This document shows, one piece after another, positions 23,318-31,682 of a stretch of 64,000 nucleotides of DNA (its first letter is position 1; every line of letters begins with the position of its first letter). Position numbers and translations under genes: made by a program. Where the stretch lies: positions 434,001 to 498,000 of the forward strand of contig NZ_JAQIVH010000056.1 of NCBI RefSeq assembly GCF_028746185.1, read 5' to 3'. The notes below the pieces were generated by a model that saw nothing but the letters and a program-made list of their open reading frames with translations, had not been told where the DNA came from and searched no databases. This DNA comes from Paenibacillus_E qinlingensis (GTDB lineage Bacteria > Bacillota > Bacilli > Paenibacillales > NBRC-103111).

Positions 23318-24499
23318 ATGGCTAAACAAATTTTAATTCTTGGCGGCGGGTACGGTGGTCTCTTGACTGCGTTAACTGCACGTAAACATTTATCTGCTTC
23401 TGAAGCTAACATTACGATCATTAATAAATTCTCAACGCACCAAATCATTACCGAGTTACATCGATTAGCAGGCGGCACAATTAAAGAACAAGCCGTTGCA
23501 CTTCCCCTTCAAAAACTACTCGGCGACAAAAATGTCAATATCGTCGTTGATACAGTCCAAGAGATTAAACCAAATGAGAAACAAGTCCTTACGAACAGCG
23601 GTGGCGTATATAAGTATGATGCACTAGTTGTAGCACTTGGTAGTGAAACGAACTACTTCGGCATTCCTGGATTGGAAGCGAACAGTTTGATTCTGAAATC
23701 AGCTTCTGACGCAAACCGGATCCGTGCACATGTTGAAGCTCGCTTGGACGCTTATAAAGTATCTGGTAATAAAGCAGATGCAACAATTGTCGTCGGCGGT
23801 GGTGGCTTAACAGGTGTAGAGCTCGTTGGTGAATTCGCAGATAAGCTTCCTGAAGTATGTCGTGCTAAAGGTATTGATTGGGCTGATATCTCCATCTACT
23901 GTGTGGAAGCAGGCCTATCCATTCTACCTGTATTCCCATCAGTTCTCATTGAACGTGCTGTCACAAGTCTTGAGAAGCGTGGCGTTACGTTCCTGACAGG
24001 TGTTGCGATCACAGAAGCTACGAATAATTCGGTTTCGTTGAAAAGCGGACAAACGATCGAAGCAAGCACGATTATTTGGACTGGCGGCGTCAAAGGCAAC
24101 CAAGTTGTCGGCAGCTGTGGGATCGCTGAAGATCGCGGTCGCGCTACGGTAACATCGACACTGCAATCTACATCTCATGCTGATATTTTCTTGGCAGGTG
24201 ATTGTGCGGTTGTATTCCCAGAAGGTAGTGAAAGACCTTACCCTCCTACTGCACAACTTGCTTGGCAAATGGGTGAGACGGTTGGTTACAATTTGTCTGT
24301 TCAACTTAAAGGCGGCGTTATGGATAAATTCGTACCTGTATTCTCCGGAACACTTGGCAGCCTCGGACGTAAAGATGGCATTGGCACAATCGGCGGTAAA
24401 AACACACAGTTGAAGGGCTTACCTGCTACATTAATGAAAGAAGCAAGCAACGTTCGTTATCTTTCACATATTCACGGCCTATTCGCATTAGCCTATTAA
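23318..24499 (+). CDS. NDH-2-type NAD(P)/FAD-dependent oxidoreductase
   Basis: I start at ATG 23318 (MAKQILILGGGYGG), nine bases after AAGGG. The 393-residue protein has two Rossmann folds: FAD-binding GGGYGG at residues 9-14 and NADH-binding IVVGGGGLTGVELVGE in the middle, plus the flavin-contacting DIFLAGDCAVV and PPTAQLAWQMGE segments. It belongs to the type II NADH dehydrogenase family, which oxidises NADH and reduces quinone at the inner face of the membrane without pumping protons. It is co-transcribed with the DUF1641 gene and followed by a terminator at 24509-24547. Quinone as acceptor is inferred from family. Confidence 0.9.
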   Translation: MAKQILILGGGYGGLLTALTARKHLSASEANITIINKFSTHQIITELHRLAGGTIKEQAVALPLQKLLGDKNVNIVVDTVQEIKPNEKQVLTNSGGVYKYDALVVALGSETNYFGIPGLEANSLILKSASDANRIRAHVEARLDAYKVSGNKADATIVVGGGGLTGVELVGEFADKLPEVCRAKGIDWADISIYCVEAGLSILPVFPSVLIERAVTSLEKRGVTFLTGVAITEATNNSVSLKSGQTIEASTIIWTGGVKGNQVVGSCGIAEDRGRATVTSTLQSTSHADIFLAGDCAVVFPEGSERPYPPTAQLAWQMGETVGYNLSVQLKGGVMDKFVPVFSGTLGSLGRKDGIGTIGGKNTQLKGLPATLMKEASNVRYLSHIHGLFALAY

Positions 24500-24508
24500 T
24501 TCATACAG

Positions 24509-24547
24509 ATGTCTCGCAGCCTATACGGTTTGTGAGGCATTTTTTTT
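24509..24547 (+). terminator. Intrinsic terminator after the NDH-2 gene
   Basis: TGTCTCGCAG pairs with TTTGTGAGGCA through Watson-Crick and G-U pairs, followed by a run of seven T residues on the plus strand. Confidence 0.75.
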
Positions 24548-24562
24548 CTTTCTTGTCGCTTG

Positions 24563-25693
24563 CTAATGTTTAAGATACGACTCCATCATAAATCGGCTCT
24601 TTTCCATGTCTTTCTGCAATAGCTCGTTGATTTGAATTACAGTCATCCGACTGAATTTGCCCAAAATTAGATTGCGGCACAGATTATGAGGAAAAGCCAA
24701 ATCAAGATATAGAAGCTTCATTTCTTGCCTAGATAATGTGTTCATTCTCAGATAAGCACGCATTACCTTAAGAAAAACATGATGATTCCAAGTTTTCGAC
24801 TTCTTTATCATGGCAAATAGTAATCGATTTATGTCTCTGGATGGCAAATCATATCGGACAAATTCCCAATCAATGAGATAAATCTTCCCTGCTTCATCTA
24901 GTAAAATATTTTGAGTATGAAAATCATGATGGCTTAGTACCATGCGACTGTGAACTTCCCCCCAGGTCATATAACCTGACTGTTGTTTAACGCTTTCTAT
25001 TACAAACTCACCAGTACGCATGTAAAAATCAATATATGTTAACACGGCTATACGCCAGGGTTCTTCAACGCATGCATTCATTTCTTTCCATTTTCCCAAA
25101 AAGTGCAGAGCCTTTTCATACTCTTGCTCCCAATCTGCTCCCCTATTTCGGATTGAACTATTGGGAAATTGAAACTCGTTGGATATCGCGTGCATCCTGC
25201 CCAGTAAAACAGCTAGCTGAACTACGTTGTCTACATTAATCAGTGGATAAGGTACGGCATTAATCCATTCCTGAAGAACATAGAAATAACCTTTATACAA
25301 CATGTAATTCTTGTTCTCATTTGTCTGATAAATAGTTGGAATGTTGATGCCTCGGCATCTAAGAAAATCTTCGACTTCCACCATAAACTGCAAGCGAAGC
25401 TCATCCATATGCATTCTTTTCAATAGAAAGCTGCCCTGGTGTGTTATGATTTTTAAGACATAAGAACGTGAAGTATTACGCATGAGTACCACTTGTTGGA
25501 TCGACAAATCATATTTAACCGCAACCTCCGCGAGAAGTCCTTTCCCCATCTGCACCACTCTCTCACTATAGTAGTTTAGATAGTTTATGTTCCTTGTCCA
25601 GAAAGGCATGGTATGAAAGCGGATCATGCTATGCCCGATTGAGAGCTGATAGAAACAACAAAAAGCAGTACGCCGCAGCGTCTGCTTAGTCAT
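24563..25693 (-). CDS. CotS-like protein (aminoglycoside phosphotransferase/kinase fold)
   Basis: This protein of up to 376 residues has a kinase-like fold: N-lobe lysine in SFLLKRMHM, catalytic-loop motif HHDFHTQNILL (H-x-D-x4-N) and metal-binding LIDWEF. This pattern is shared by CotS/CotI/YutH spore coat proteins and small-molecule kinases. The start is unclear: the ATG at 25693 has no ribosome binding site, and an internal ATG (MGKGLLAEVA) with GAGAGAGTGG upstream is possible. It follows the purine permease by 16 bases on the same strand, so it may be the last gene of germination operon 2. The spore coat role is inferred from family and location. Confidence 0.75.
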   Translation of the reverse strand: MTKQTLRRTAFCCFYQLSIGHSMIRFHTMPFWTRNINYLNYYSERVVQMGKGLLAEVAVKYDLSIQQVVLMRNTSRSYVLKIITHQGSFLLKRMHMDELRLQFMVEVEDFLRCRGINIPTIYQTNENKNYMLYKGYFYVLQEWINAVPYPLINVDNVVQLAVLLGRMHAISNEFQFPNSSIRNRGADWEQEYEKALHFLGKWKEMNACVEEPWRIAVLTYIDFYMRTGEFVIESVKQQSGYMTWGEVHSRMVLSHHDFHTQNILLDEAGKIYLIDWEFVRYDLPSRDINRLLFAMIKKSKTWNHHVFLKVMRAYLRMNTLSRQEMKLLYLDLAFPHNLCRNLILGKFSRMTVIQINELLQKDMEKSRFMMESYLKH

Positions 25694-25708
25694 GCACGCA
25701 TTTAAAAG

Positions 25709-27007
25709 TTAATGGGTGAAACATACAATTTGAATAAAGAACAAAACCGCAAATAGATAAAATATTGGATGAACATCCTTTCTTTTGCCCCGAACAACTT
25801 TGAGTATCGGATAAACAATGAATCCAATGCCTATCCCCGTGGCTATACTGTAGGTCAGTGGCATCAGAACAACGATCAGAAATGCTGGAAAAGCTTCTTC
25901 CAGGTCCTGCCACTCAATTTGTCGTAACACGTTCATCATGAGGAAACCTACGATGATTAAAGTAGGCGCTGTTATTGCCGGTATACTCGCAAGAACTGCA
26001 ATAATTGGCGAGAACAATAAGGTCAACGATAGCAGGAGACAAACAATGACAGCAGTGAGTCCTGTTCTTCCACCAACTGCGACACCAGAACTAGATTCGA
26101 TATAAGCTGATGTTGGACTTGTCCCCAGTAATGCCCCCGTTGTGGTACCAACCGCATCCGCCAGAAGAGCACCTCTCGAACGTGGAAATTTATTCACTTT
26201 GAGAAGCCCCGCCTGCTCAGCCACCCCCAGCATTGTTCCGGTTGTATCGAATAAAGTGATCAATAGGAATGTGAAAATGACCGCATATAGACCACTGGTA
26301 AAGACACCCTTTATATCGAGTTGAAAAGCTGTTGCCACTAGTCCTGTTGGAGCTGCGACGAAGGTATCTGGCAATGCTATAAGCCCATACATCCAAGCAA
26401 GAACGGCAGTAATCAGCATACCAAAGAATAGATAACCGCGTACCTGATAAGCCAGTAATACAAGTGAAATGATAAGTCCGATCAAGGTAAGTGCCGTCAT
26501 GGGCTCTCTCAAATTGCCTAGCGTGAGTAAGGTTGCAGGTGAGCTTACAATGATTTTCGCATTTTGTAATCCAATGAAGGTGATAAAGAGTCCAATTCCT
26601 GCGGTAATGGCGTGTTTAAGGCTAGCGGGAATCGCGTCGAGCAATACATAACGAAAAGAAGTGAGCGACAGCACTATGAACAACATGCCAGCAATAAAAA
26701 CTGCTCCTAACGCTACTTGCCATGGAACCCCATTCCCTCCCACAACTGTAAAAGCGAAGTAAGCATTTAATCCCATTCCTGGTGCAATCACAATCGGATA
26801 ATTGGCAAAGAGCCCCATGATCAGTGTGGCTACAATACTGGCTAGCACAGTTGCCATGAATACACCATGGAAATCCATCCCCGTCGTGCTTAATATCCCA
26901 GGATTTACGATCACGATATAAACCATGGTTAGGAATGTCGTCACTCCTGCCAATAGTTCTGTTGCAACGGTAGTTCCACGCTCTTTTAATTTGAATAGTC
27001 GATCCAT
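25709..27007 (-). CDS. NCS2 family purine base permease (AzgA/PbuG type)
   Basis: This 432-residue protein has about 12 membrane helices with the AzgA signatures VIVNPGILS, APGMGLNAYFAFTVV, LITLFDTTGTMLG and GALLGTSPTSAYIESSSGVAVGGRTG (split across residues 290-315). The family imports hypoxanthine, guanine or adenine by proton symport. AGGAGG lies eight bases before the ATG. It begins 47 bases after the stop of the B-type germination permease on the same strand, without an obvious terminator or purine riboswitch between them, and so looks co-transcribed with germination operon 2. Substrate among purines is not determined. Confidence 0.9.
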   Translation of the reverse strand: MDRLFKLKERGTTVATELLAGVTTFLTMVYIVIVNPGILSTTGMDFHGVFMATVLASIVATLIMGLFANYPIVIAPGMGLNAYFAFTVVGGNGVPWQVALGAVFIAGMLFIVLSLTSFRYVLLDAIPASLKHAITAGIGLFITFIGLQNAKIIVSSPATLLTLGNLREPMTALTLIGLIISLVLLAYQVRGYLFFGMLITAVLAWMYGLIALPDTFVAAPTGLVATAFQLDIKGVFTSGLYAVIFTFLLITLFDTTGTMLGVAEQAGLLKVNKFPRSRGALLADAVGTTTGALLGTSPTSAYIESSSGVAVGGRTGLTAVIVCLLLSLTLLFSPIIAVLASIPAITAPTLIIVGFLMMNVLRQIEWQDLEEAFPAFLIVVLMPLTYSIATGIGIGFIVYPILKVVRGKRKDVHPIFYLFAVLFFIQIVCFTH

Positions 27008-27054
27008 GGGGTCTTCCTCCTGAGATTAGGTTTAGTTCAGTTTGATTGACTTGC

Positions 27055-28200
27055 TCACGTTTCCTGCAACAACTCAGCGTCGCGCTGTGGTCCCTTCTTT
27101 CGTTTATCTCGGAGATCATGGATATAAAACAAGATGAGCACGAATGCGGGAAGCATGATACAGAACGCAATGTCAAACCAAGGATAGTAAGACTCAAGAA
27201 TCGCATTATATAGCGTAATATTAGGTGTACCTGCGACTGTTCCCACGAGTAACAGCATACCAACCGGTATGGTCAGCATATGACTTTCCTTTAACTGAAA
27301 CAGTTCTGCTAGTCCTGATGTCAAGGAGAAAAAGATAAGTAACGTTTTATAAAACACCGATATGAACCATAGAAAAGCCATTACAGCTTCTAACCGTTCT
27401 AAGAAATGTCCTATCGTTATTTTCTGTGCGAGTACGAAAGTCGGATAATACTTCGTTTCCATTAAATTGGGTCCTAACACAAGTACACACAGAATCACAA
27501 TGATAAATAAAATGGCACCACCAATTGCGAAACCTATTAAGATTGGTTTAGTTAGTGATGTAGAACCGACAACATTTGATACAAGCATAAGTAGTACAAT
27601 CATTTCTGTAAAAGCAGTTACAAAAGCCATGATTGCTCCCTGAAAAATGACACCCATTCCTTCTGCCACAAAAGGTTTCAAGTTTGAGAATTCCACTTGA
27701 GGCAGTAATAAAACAAGGAGAACTAGGAATAAAAGCATAAACACAGGAAAAAGCAGCTCTCCCATCCGTGCAAATGCTTCAACACCATACCTGTAAGCTA
27801 TAATAATGACCAGAATAAATACAGCGATGATCGCATTGATGGGTGTTTCTGGCATTAATTGTGTAGTCATAAATTGACTCATTTCACTTAACAAAGTAAG
27901 TGAACACATATAGAATTCGAACAGAAATAATAAAATAAACAAACTTCCAAACCAAACACCCAGATTTAGTCTGATTAGATTGAAGAGTCTTCGTCTACGA
28001 AGCTTATTTGCAATACTAGCGAATAGCCCCGCCACAACGAATCCAAGGCATACGGCTAACAACATGGACAACCACGCATCCTGCTTGGAAGAGGCCGCGA
28101 GGATGGTCGGCATAATGAGAATCGAGTCTCCAATAACGCCAAGAATGATTAAAATCGTAAACTGGCGTATGGATATAGTAGCATTATCAAATGTTCTCAT
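27055..28200 (-). CDS. Spore germination permease-like B subunit (operon 2)
   Basis: The ATG at 28200 (MRTFDNATISIRQFTILIIL) is preferred because AAGGAGG stands five bases upstream; the frame extends 20 residues further without support. The 381-residue protein has about ten hydrophobic helices and belongs to the GerAB/endospore germination permease family, with the conserved GDSILIMPTILAASSKQDAW segment after helix 1. It is the likely germinant-binding part of receptor 2. It is the last Ger subunit of the operon, after the A, C and D genes, which differs from the A-B-C order of operon 1. Confidence 0.92.
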   Translation of the reverse strand: MRTFDNATISIRQFTILIILGVIGDSILIMPTILAASSKQDAWLSMLLAVCLGFVVAGLFASIANKLRRRRLFNLIRLNLGVWFGSLFILLFLFEFYMCSLTLLSEMSQFMTTQLMPETPINAIIAVFILVIIIAYRYGVEAFARMGELLFPVFMLLFLVLLVLLLPQVEFSNLKPFVAEGMGVIFQGAIMAFVTAFTEMIVLLMLVSNVVGSTSLTKPILIGFAIGGAILFIIVILCVLVLGPNLMETKYYPTFVLAQKITIGHFLERLEAVMAFLWFISVFYKTLLIFFSLTSGLAELFQLKESHMLTIPVGMLLLVGTVAGTPNITLYNAILESYYPWFDIAFCIMLPAFVLILFYIHDLRDKRKKGPQRDAELLQET

Positions 28201-28231
28201 TCGTACCTCCTTGTCCCAGCAGCGAGCCCAT

Positions 28232-28441
28232 TTAATCCATCCATCCAAACATCCAAGCAACGATTTTGAATGGATTTGGTAACACGATCTCTAATGTGAG
28301 CAATATATACAGCACGCTAGCTATTAGTAGGAACATGATGAAAATAACAAACTCTCGTCTATGATTTTGACGTATTAGTTTAGGCGCTTCTAGCCAGAAC
28401 GTACCCGCGGCTAACGCAAGAACAGTGAATACAGACGCCAT
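28232..28441 (-). CDS. Small two-helix membrane protein, germinant-receptor D subunit type
   Basis: This 69-residue protein has two predicted membrane helices, VFTVLALAAGTFWLE and FVIFIMFLLIASVLYILLTLE, separated by a short basic loop (KLIRQNHRREF). Its size, topology and place inside a ger operon match the small D subunits described for Bacillus receptor operons, which modulate germination. GAGAAAGG precedes the ATG at about 11 bases. It sits between the C and B genes with gaps of 24 and 31 bases. Assignment rests on size, topology and location. Confidence 0.75.
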   Translation of the reverse strand: MASVFTVLALAAGTFWLEAPKLIRQNHRREFVIFIMFLLIASVLYILLTLEIVLPNPFKIVAWMFGWMD

Positions 28442-28465
28442 TCAAGACCAAGCCTTTCTCCATGC

Positions 28466-29647
28466 CTATTGCATGGTTGAATTCCCAATTGTCCCCGTTT
28501 TTCTTATAAACAATTCGATCTTATAGTTGACAATTGTTTGAGGAAACATCTCATCATTCCACGTTTCTTTAACTTCTTTCCAATACGCAGGCTGATCCTT
28601 ACCGAGTTGACTGCCAAAACCGATTAAATCCGATTTCATTTTCTTCGCTCGAGTAACGGTCGCTTCCACATTCGATTGTATGATTTGTCTTGTTTCTTGC
28701 TCAAGTCGCTTGATCGTTTGAGGATCCTTCAAATCGATATCTCTGCATTGTCTGTCCACAATATTTGCTTCCGCTCGTATGGAAACATCAATCACTGGTT
28801 TACCGTTCTCAATGCTTGCTTTCAATTTAGAATCAGAGGATGTAATTTCAATTCCCGTATATTTCTGTTCCGCACAAGGAATTTCAATAGATGTACTATC
28901 CAAATTGTTTGTTATATCCGTATATCCTTTACTTTCCTGCTCATCCAGCCAGCCAATTAACTTGTCTTCTTTAAAAGCCGCGATACCCATATAGCGGAAT
29001 CGGCTGGGAGGTTGAAAGAATTCTACGTTTTTTTTCGATTCCCCCATAGAAGTGTCTCCAATTAATTTGATACCCGTTAACGCTAGTTCGAAACCTTTGC
29101 CCGACAGCTTATTCAACGCTTCATCCAATGTCATAGCGACAGTCGGTGCCCAAGACCTTTGTGAAGTCTGTAAGGATTGCTGCATACTATAACTAGATAA
29201 TTTCTCGACGGGCGTAAATAGTTTCAAAATATTCTCCGCCATATCTCCTCTTGCTACAACGATATTAAAATCCATGCGCAATTCATTATCACGAACTGAA
29301 TTATCCAGAAAATCTTTAATCCCTCGCTTCGCCAATTCCTCTCCAATGACATACATTTGCAAATGTCCCATGTACACTTTCCGTGGTGCCTCCGCTGTTA
29401 AAGACCTTGCTGCCTCAAATAACGTCTTTCCTCTACCTTGATAGAGCGTGCTAGGCGGACGATCTCCCCCTCTTCGTTGTGCAGATATTTCACTTGGATT
29501 AACGACTTGAAACGAAACCAAATACTCGCCATCCTTCCAATCCACTCCAACTCCAAGGACAATAAGCAGCTCATTTAATTCACGTCTACTCCAACAACCC
29601 GATAGCAGTAGTAAGCAAAGCAGCATAACAGTTAATTTATATTTCAT
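28466..29647 (-). CDS. Ger(x)C family germination lipoprotein (operon 2)
   Basis: This 393-residue protein has a signal peptide and lipobox LLSGC (Cys18) followed by WSRRELNELLIVLGVGVDW, a strong GerAC signature. The body includes PRKVYMGHLQMYVIGEELAK and the C-terminal GerAC domain with INYKIELFIRKTGTI at the end. It should be lipid-anchored on the spore inner membrane. AGGAGG lies nine bases before the ATG. It follows the A subunit after a 20-base gap. Its length exceeds the operon 1 counterpart (355) by 38 residues. Confidence 0.93.
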   Translation of the reverse strand: MKYKLTVMLLCLLLLSGCWSRRELNELLIVLGVGVDWKDGEYLVSFQVVNPSEISAQRRGGDRPPSTLYQGRGKTLFEAARSLTAEAPRKVYMGHLQMYVIGEELAKRGIKDFLDNSVRDNELRMDFNIVVARGDMAENILKLFTPVEKLSSYSMQQSLQTSQRSWAPTVAMTLDEALNKLSGKGFELALTGIKLIGDTSMGESKKNVEFFQPPSRFRYMGIAAFKEDKLIGWLDEQESKGYTDITNNLDSTSIEIPCAEQKYTGIEITSSDSKLKASIENGKPVIDVSIRAEANIVDRQCRDIDLKDPQTIKRLEQETRQIIQSNVEATVTRAKKMKSDLIGFGSQLGKDQPAYWKEVKETWNDEMFPQTIVNYKIELFIRKTGTIGNSTMQ

Positions 29648-29667
29648 CCTACTGCGCCTCCTTGCTA

Positions 29668-31167
29668 CTACTTTCGTATTCGATCACTGCCTTCATCGAG
29701 CGATGTCTCAGGACGTTTAAACGTAAGCCATCGCGGTAATCGAACCAACGTATCCTCTAAATCAGCTTTACGGTAAGGTGAAAATGGAGACATAAAAGGC
29801 TCTCCGAAAGAACGAAGAGCACACAAATGTAGTAATAACACAAACATCCCCATCGCAATCCCAAATAATCCAAAGCTTGCCGCAGCTCCCATAAATACAA
29901 ACCGAAGCAGTCGCACTGGAATAGACATGCTATACGCTGGCAACGTAAATGTTGAAATCGCTGTTACTGAAACGACAATAACCATAGCTGCCGAGACAAT
30001 TCCCGCTTCTACTGCAGCTTGTCCGATGACAAGCGTGCCAACAACAGATACGGCTTGTCCAATGGCTCTCGGCATGCGAAGACCTGCTTCTCGCAATATC
30101 TCAAAGGTCAACTCCATGACTAACGCCTCCACAAATGCGGGTAACGGCACCCCTTCACGTTGCGCCGCCAGGCCAATTAACAGTGAAGCTGGCAGCATAT
30201 CGCGATGAAAAGTCGTTATTGCGATATAAATGGAAGGCAACAGCAAGGAAATAAATACTGTGCTAAATCGAAGTATCCGAAGAAGAGTGGCATAGTAGGC
30301 TCGCTGATAATAGTCCTCTGCTGATTGAAAAAAAGTAACAAGCTGCGTAGGCACTAACAAAATATTTGGTGTACCATCTACGAGAATCGCTACCTTTCCC
30401 TCTAATAATTGGGCCGCTGTGGAGTCAGGCAGCTCAGAATTATAAATAGTTGGAAAGAGTGAAAATTTATTATCCTCGATTAATTCCTCGATATATCCGC
30501 TGTCCAAAATGCTATCGATATCAATTGCTCTTAATCTAGAGCGAACGAGATCGATTACAGATGGCTTAGCAATCCCGTTAATATACATCATCGTTACGTC
30601 AGTTTTGGTCATCCGACCAATGGATATTGTCTCCAACCACAGTCTGGGGTCTTTAATTTTACGTCTGATTAACGCAGTATTGGTGCGAAGTGTCTCGGTA
30701 AAACTTTCCCTAGGACCACGAACGGCTGTCTGGTTAGTGGATTCAGTAACATCCCGTCCCTTCCATTGACGAATGTCTGCGCGATAGGCGTGGTGCTGCT
30801 GATTAAAGAAAATTATAGCCTCGCCAGAGAGTAGATTTTCATACAGAGTTGCCATATCTGCTACGGTTTGAATGCAGCCTAATCCTGTCATCAGTTCTTT
30901 GGCAATAGTTTCTGTATTTAGGCTATCTCCATGTGCGTCCTGAGTGACATTCCTTACCATCATTTTTAACACATCAAAAATATAAGTATTAATCGCCAAC
31001 GTATCAGAAAGTCCATCGATATATACAACTGCGGCCGCTACTATCAAAGTGCCGTCATCTTGTATTTCTCGAATGACGACATCGTCGCTTCCACCTAAAT
31101 CCATCATGATTCGTTCAAGGTTTATCTCCACATTCGGGTCAATAGGAATCGTTGCATCATCAGGCAT
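29668..31167 (-). CDS. Spore germination protein, GerA family A subunit (operon 2)
   Basis: This 499-residue protein has a soluble N-terminal half and about five C-terminal membrane helices. Signatures include RTNTALIRRKIKDPRLWLE, GRMTKTDVTMMYINGIA, LLEGKVAILVDGTPNILLVP, REGVPLPAFVEALVMELTFEILREAGLRMP (residues about 330-360) and GQAVSVVGTLVIGQAAVEAG. It is a full-length A subunit of a germinant receptor. AGGAGGG precedes the ATG. It heads a minus-strand operon A-C-D-B followed by a purine permease. Confidence 0.95.
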   Translation of the reverse strand: MPDDATIPIDPNVEINLERIMMDLGGSDDVVIREIQDDGTLIVAAAVVYIDGLSDTLAINTYIFDVLKMMVRNVTQDAHGDSLNTETIAKELMTGLGCIQTVADMATLYENLLSGEAIIFFNQQHHAYRADIRQWKGRDVTESTNQTAVRGPRESFTETLRTNTALIRRKIKDPRLWLETISIGRMTKTDVTMMYINGIAKPSVIDLVRSRLRAIDIDSILDSGYIEELIEDNKFSLFPTIYNSELPDSTAAQLLEGKVAILVDGTPNILLVPTQLVTFFQSAEDYYQRAYYATLLRILRFSTVFISLLLPSIYIAITTFHRDMLPASLLIGLAAQREGVPLPAFVEALVMELTFEILREAGLRMPRAIGQAVSVVGTLVIGQAAVEAGIVSAAMVIVVSVTAISTFTLPAYSMSIPVRLLRFVFMGAAASFGLFGIAMGMFVLLLHLCALRSFGEPFMSPFSPYRKADLEDTLVRLPRWLTFKRPETSLDEGSDRIRK

Positions 31168-31267
31168 GATGTGAGTCCCTCCTTAGTCTCATCCCTTTTC
31201 CATTATGACCATTTGAATTGGGAGATAAACCGTGAAGAACGATTAGGTCAATTCTTGTTGGAACAGC

Positions 31268-31292
31268 AAAAAGCCGTTACCAAAAGGTAACG
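31268..31292 (-). terminator. Terminator-like hairpin
   Basis: On the minus strand CGTTACC-TTTT-GGTAACG is followed by GCTTTTT. It lies between germination operon 2's start and a small plus-strand gene. The only minus-strand gene upstream of it is the oxidoreductase ending at 31683, so it may end that transcript after it runs antisense to the small gene. Confidence 0.6.
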
Positions 31293-31447
31293 ACTAGAAT
31301 TACATAGTAGAATAAGAACATATCTCGCTAAATTCGCATTTCGTAGATAACCGCGAATATACTCAAGTAACAACGGAACGATTAGGAACATGACTTACGA
31401 TTCAGCCAGCCGCCATGGAGCGGCGACCGAAGGAGATGGCGATAATC

Positions 31448-31666
31448 ATGATGATGACGTTGACATCCGATGGAGATCTATTTATAGCTGCGCTATCTCA
31501 AACAACGGTATCCGTATGGCAAACCGATGAGCATGGTGTTTTCTGTGAAGTCGATCGCGGTATTATTGAAGAATTCACACGAATATCCATTCGAATGAGT
31601 ACGATTACTGATGAGATTGCCTTTTATTTTCGTGACGATGGGACGGAATTTCGGGCTGAAACCTAG
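31448..31666 (+). CDS. Hypothetical small protein
   Basis: This 72-residue frame begins at one of three consecutive ATGs (31448-31456), with AAGGAG 9-18 bases upstream. The sequence reads as a compact, acidic alpha/beta protein (TLTSDGDLFIAALSQ, VSVWQTDEHGVFCEVDRG, DEIAFYFRDDGTEF) rather than a shadow frame. I recognise no family. It is flanked on both sides by minus-strand genes. A longer start at 31415 lacks support. Confidence 0.5.
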   Translation: MMMTLTSDGDLFIAALSQTTVSVWQTDEHGVFCEVDRGIIEEFTRISIRMSTITDEIAFYFRDDGTEFRAET

Positions 31667-31682
31667 ATTGATTTCATACTTG

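Noticed and set aside
26622..27263. 213-codon minus-strand frame over the permease start
   Set aside because: It is out of frame with two real genes and shows no motif.
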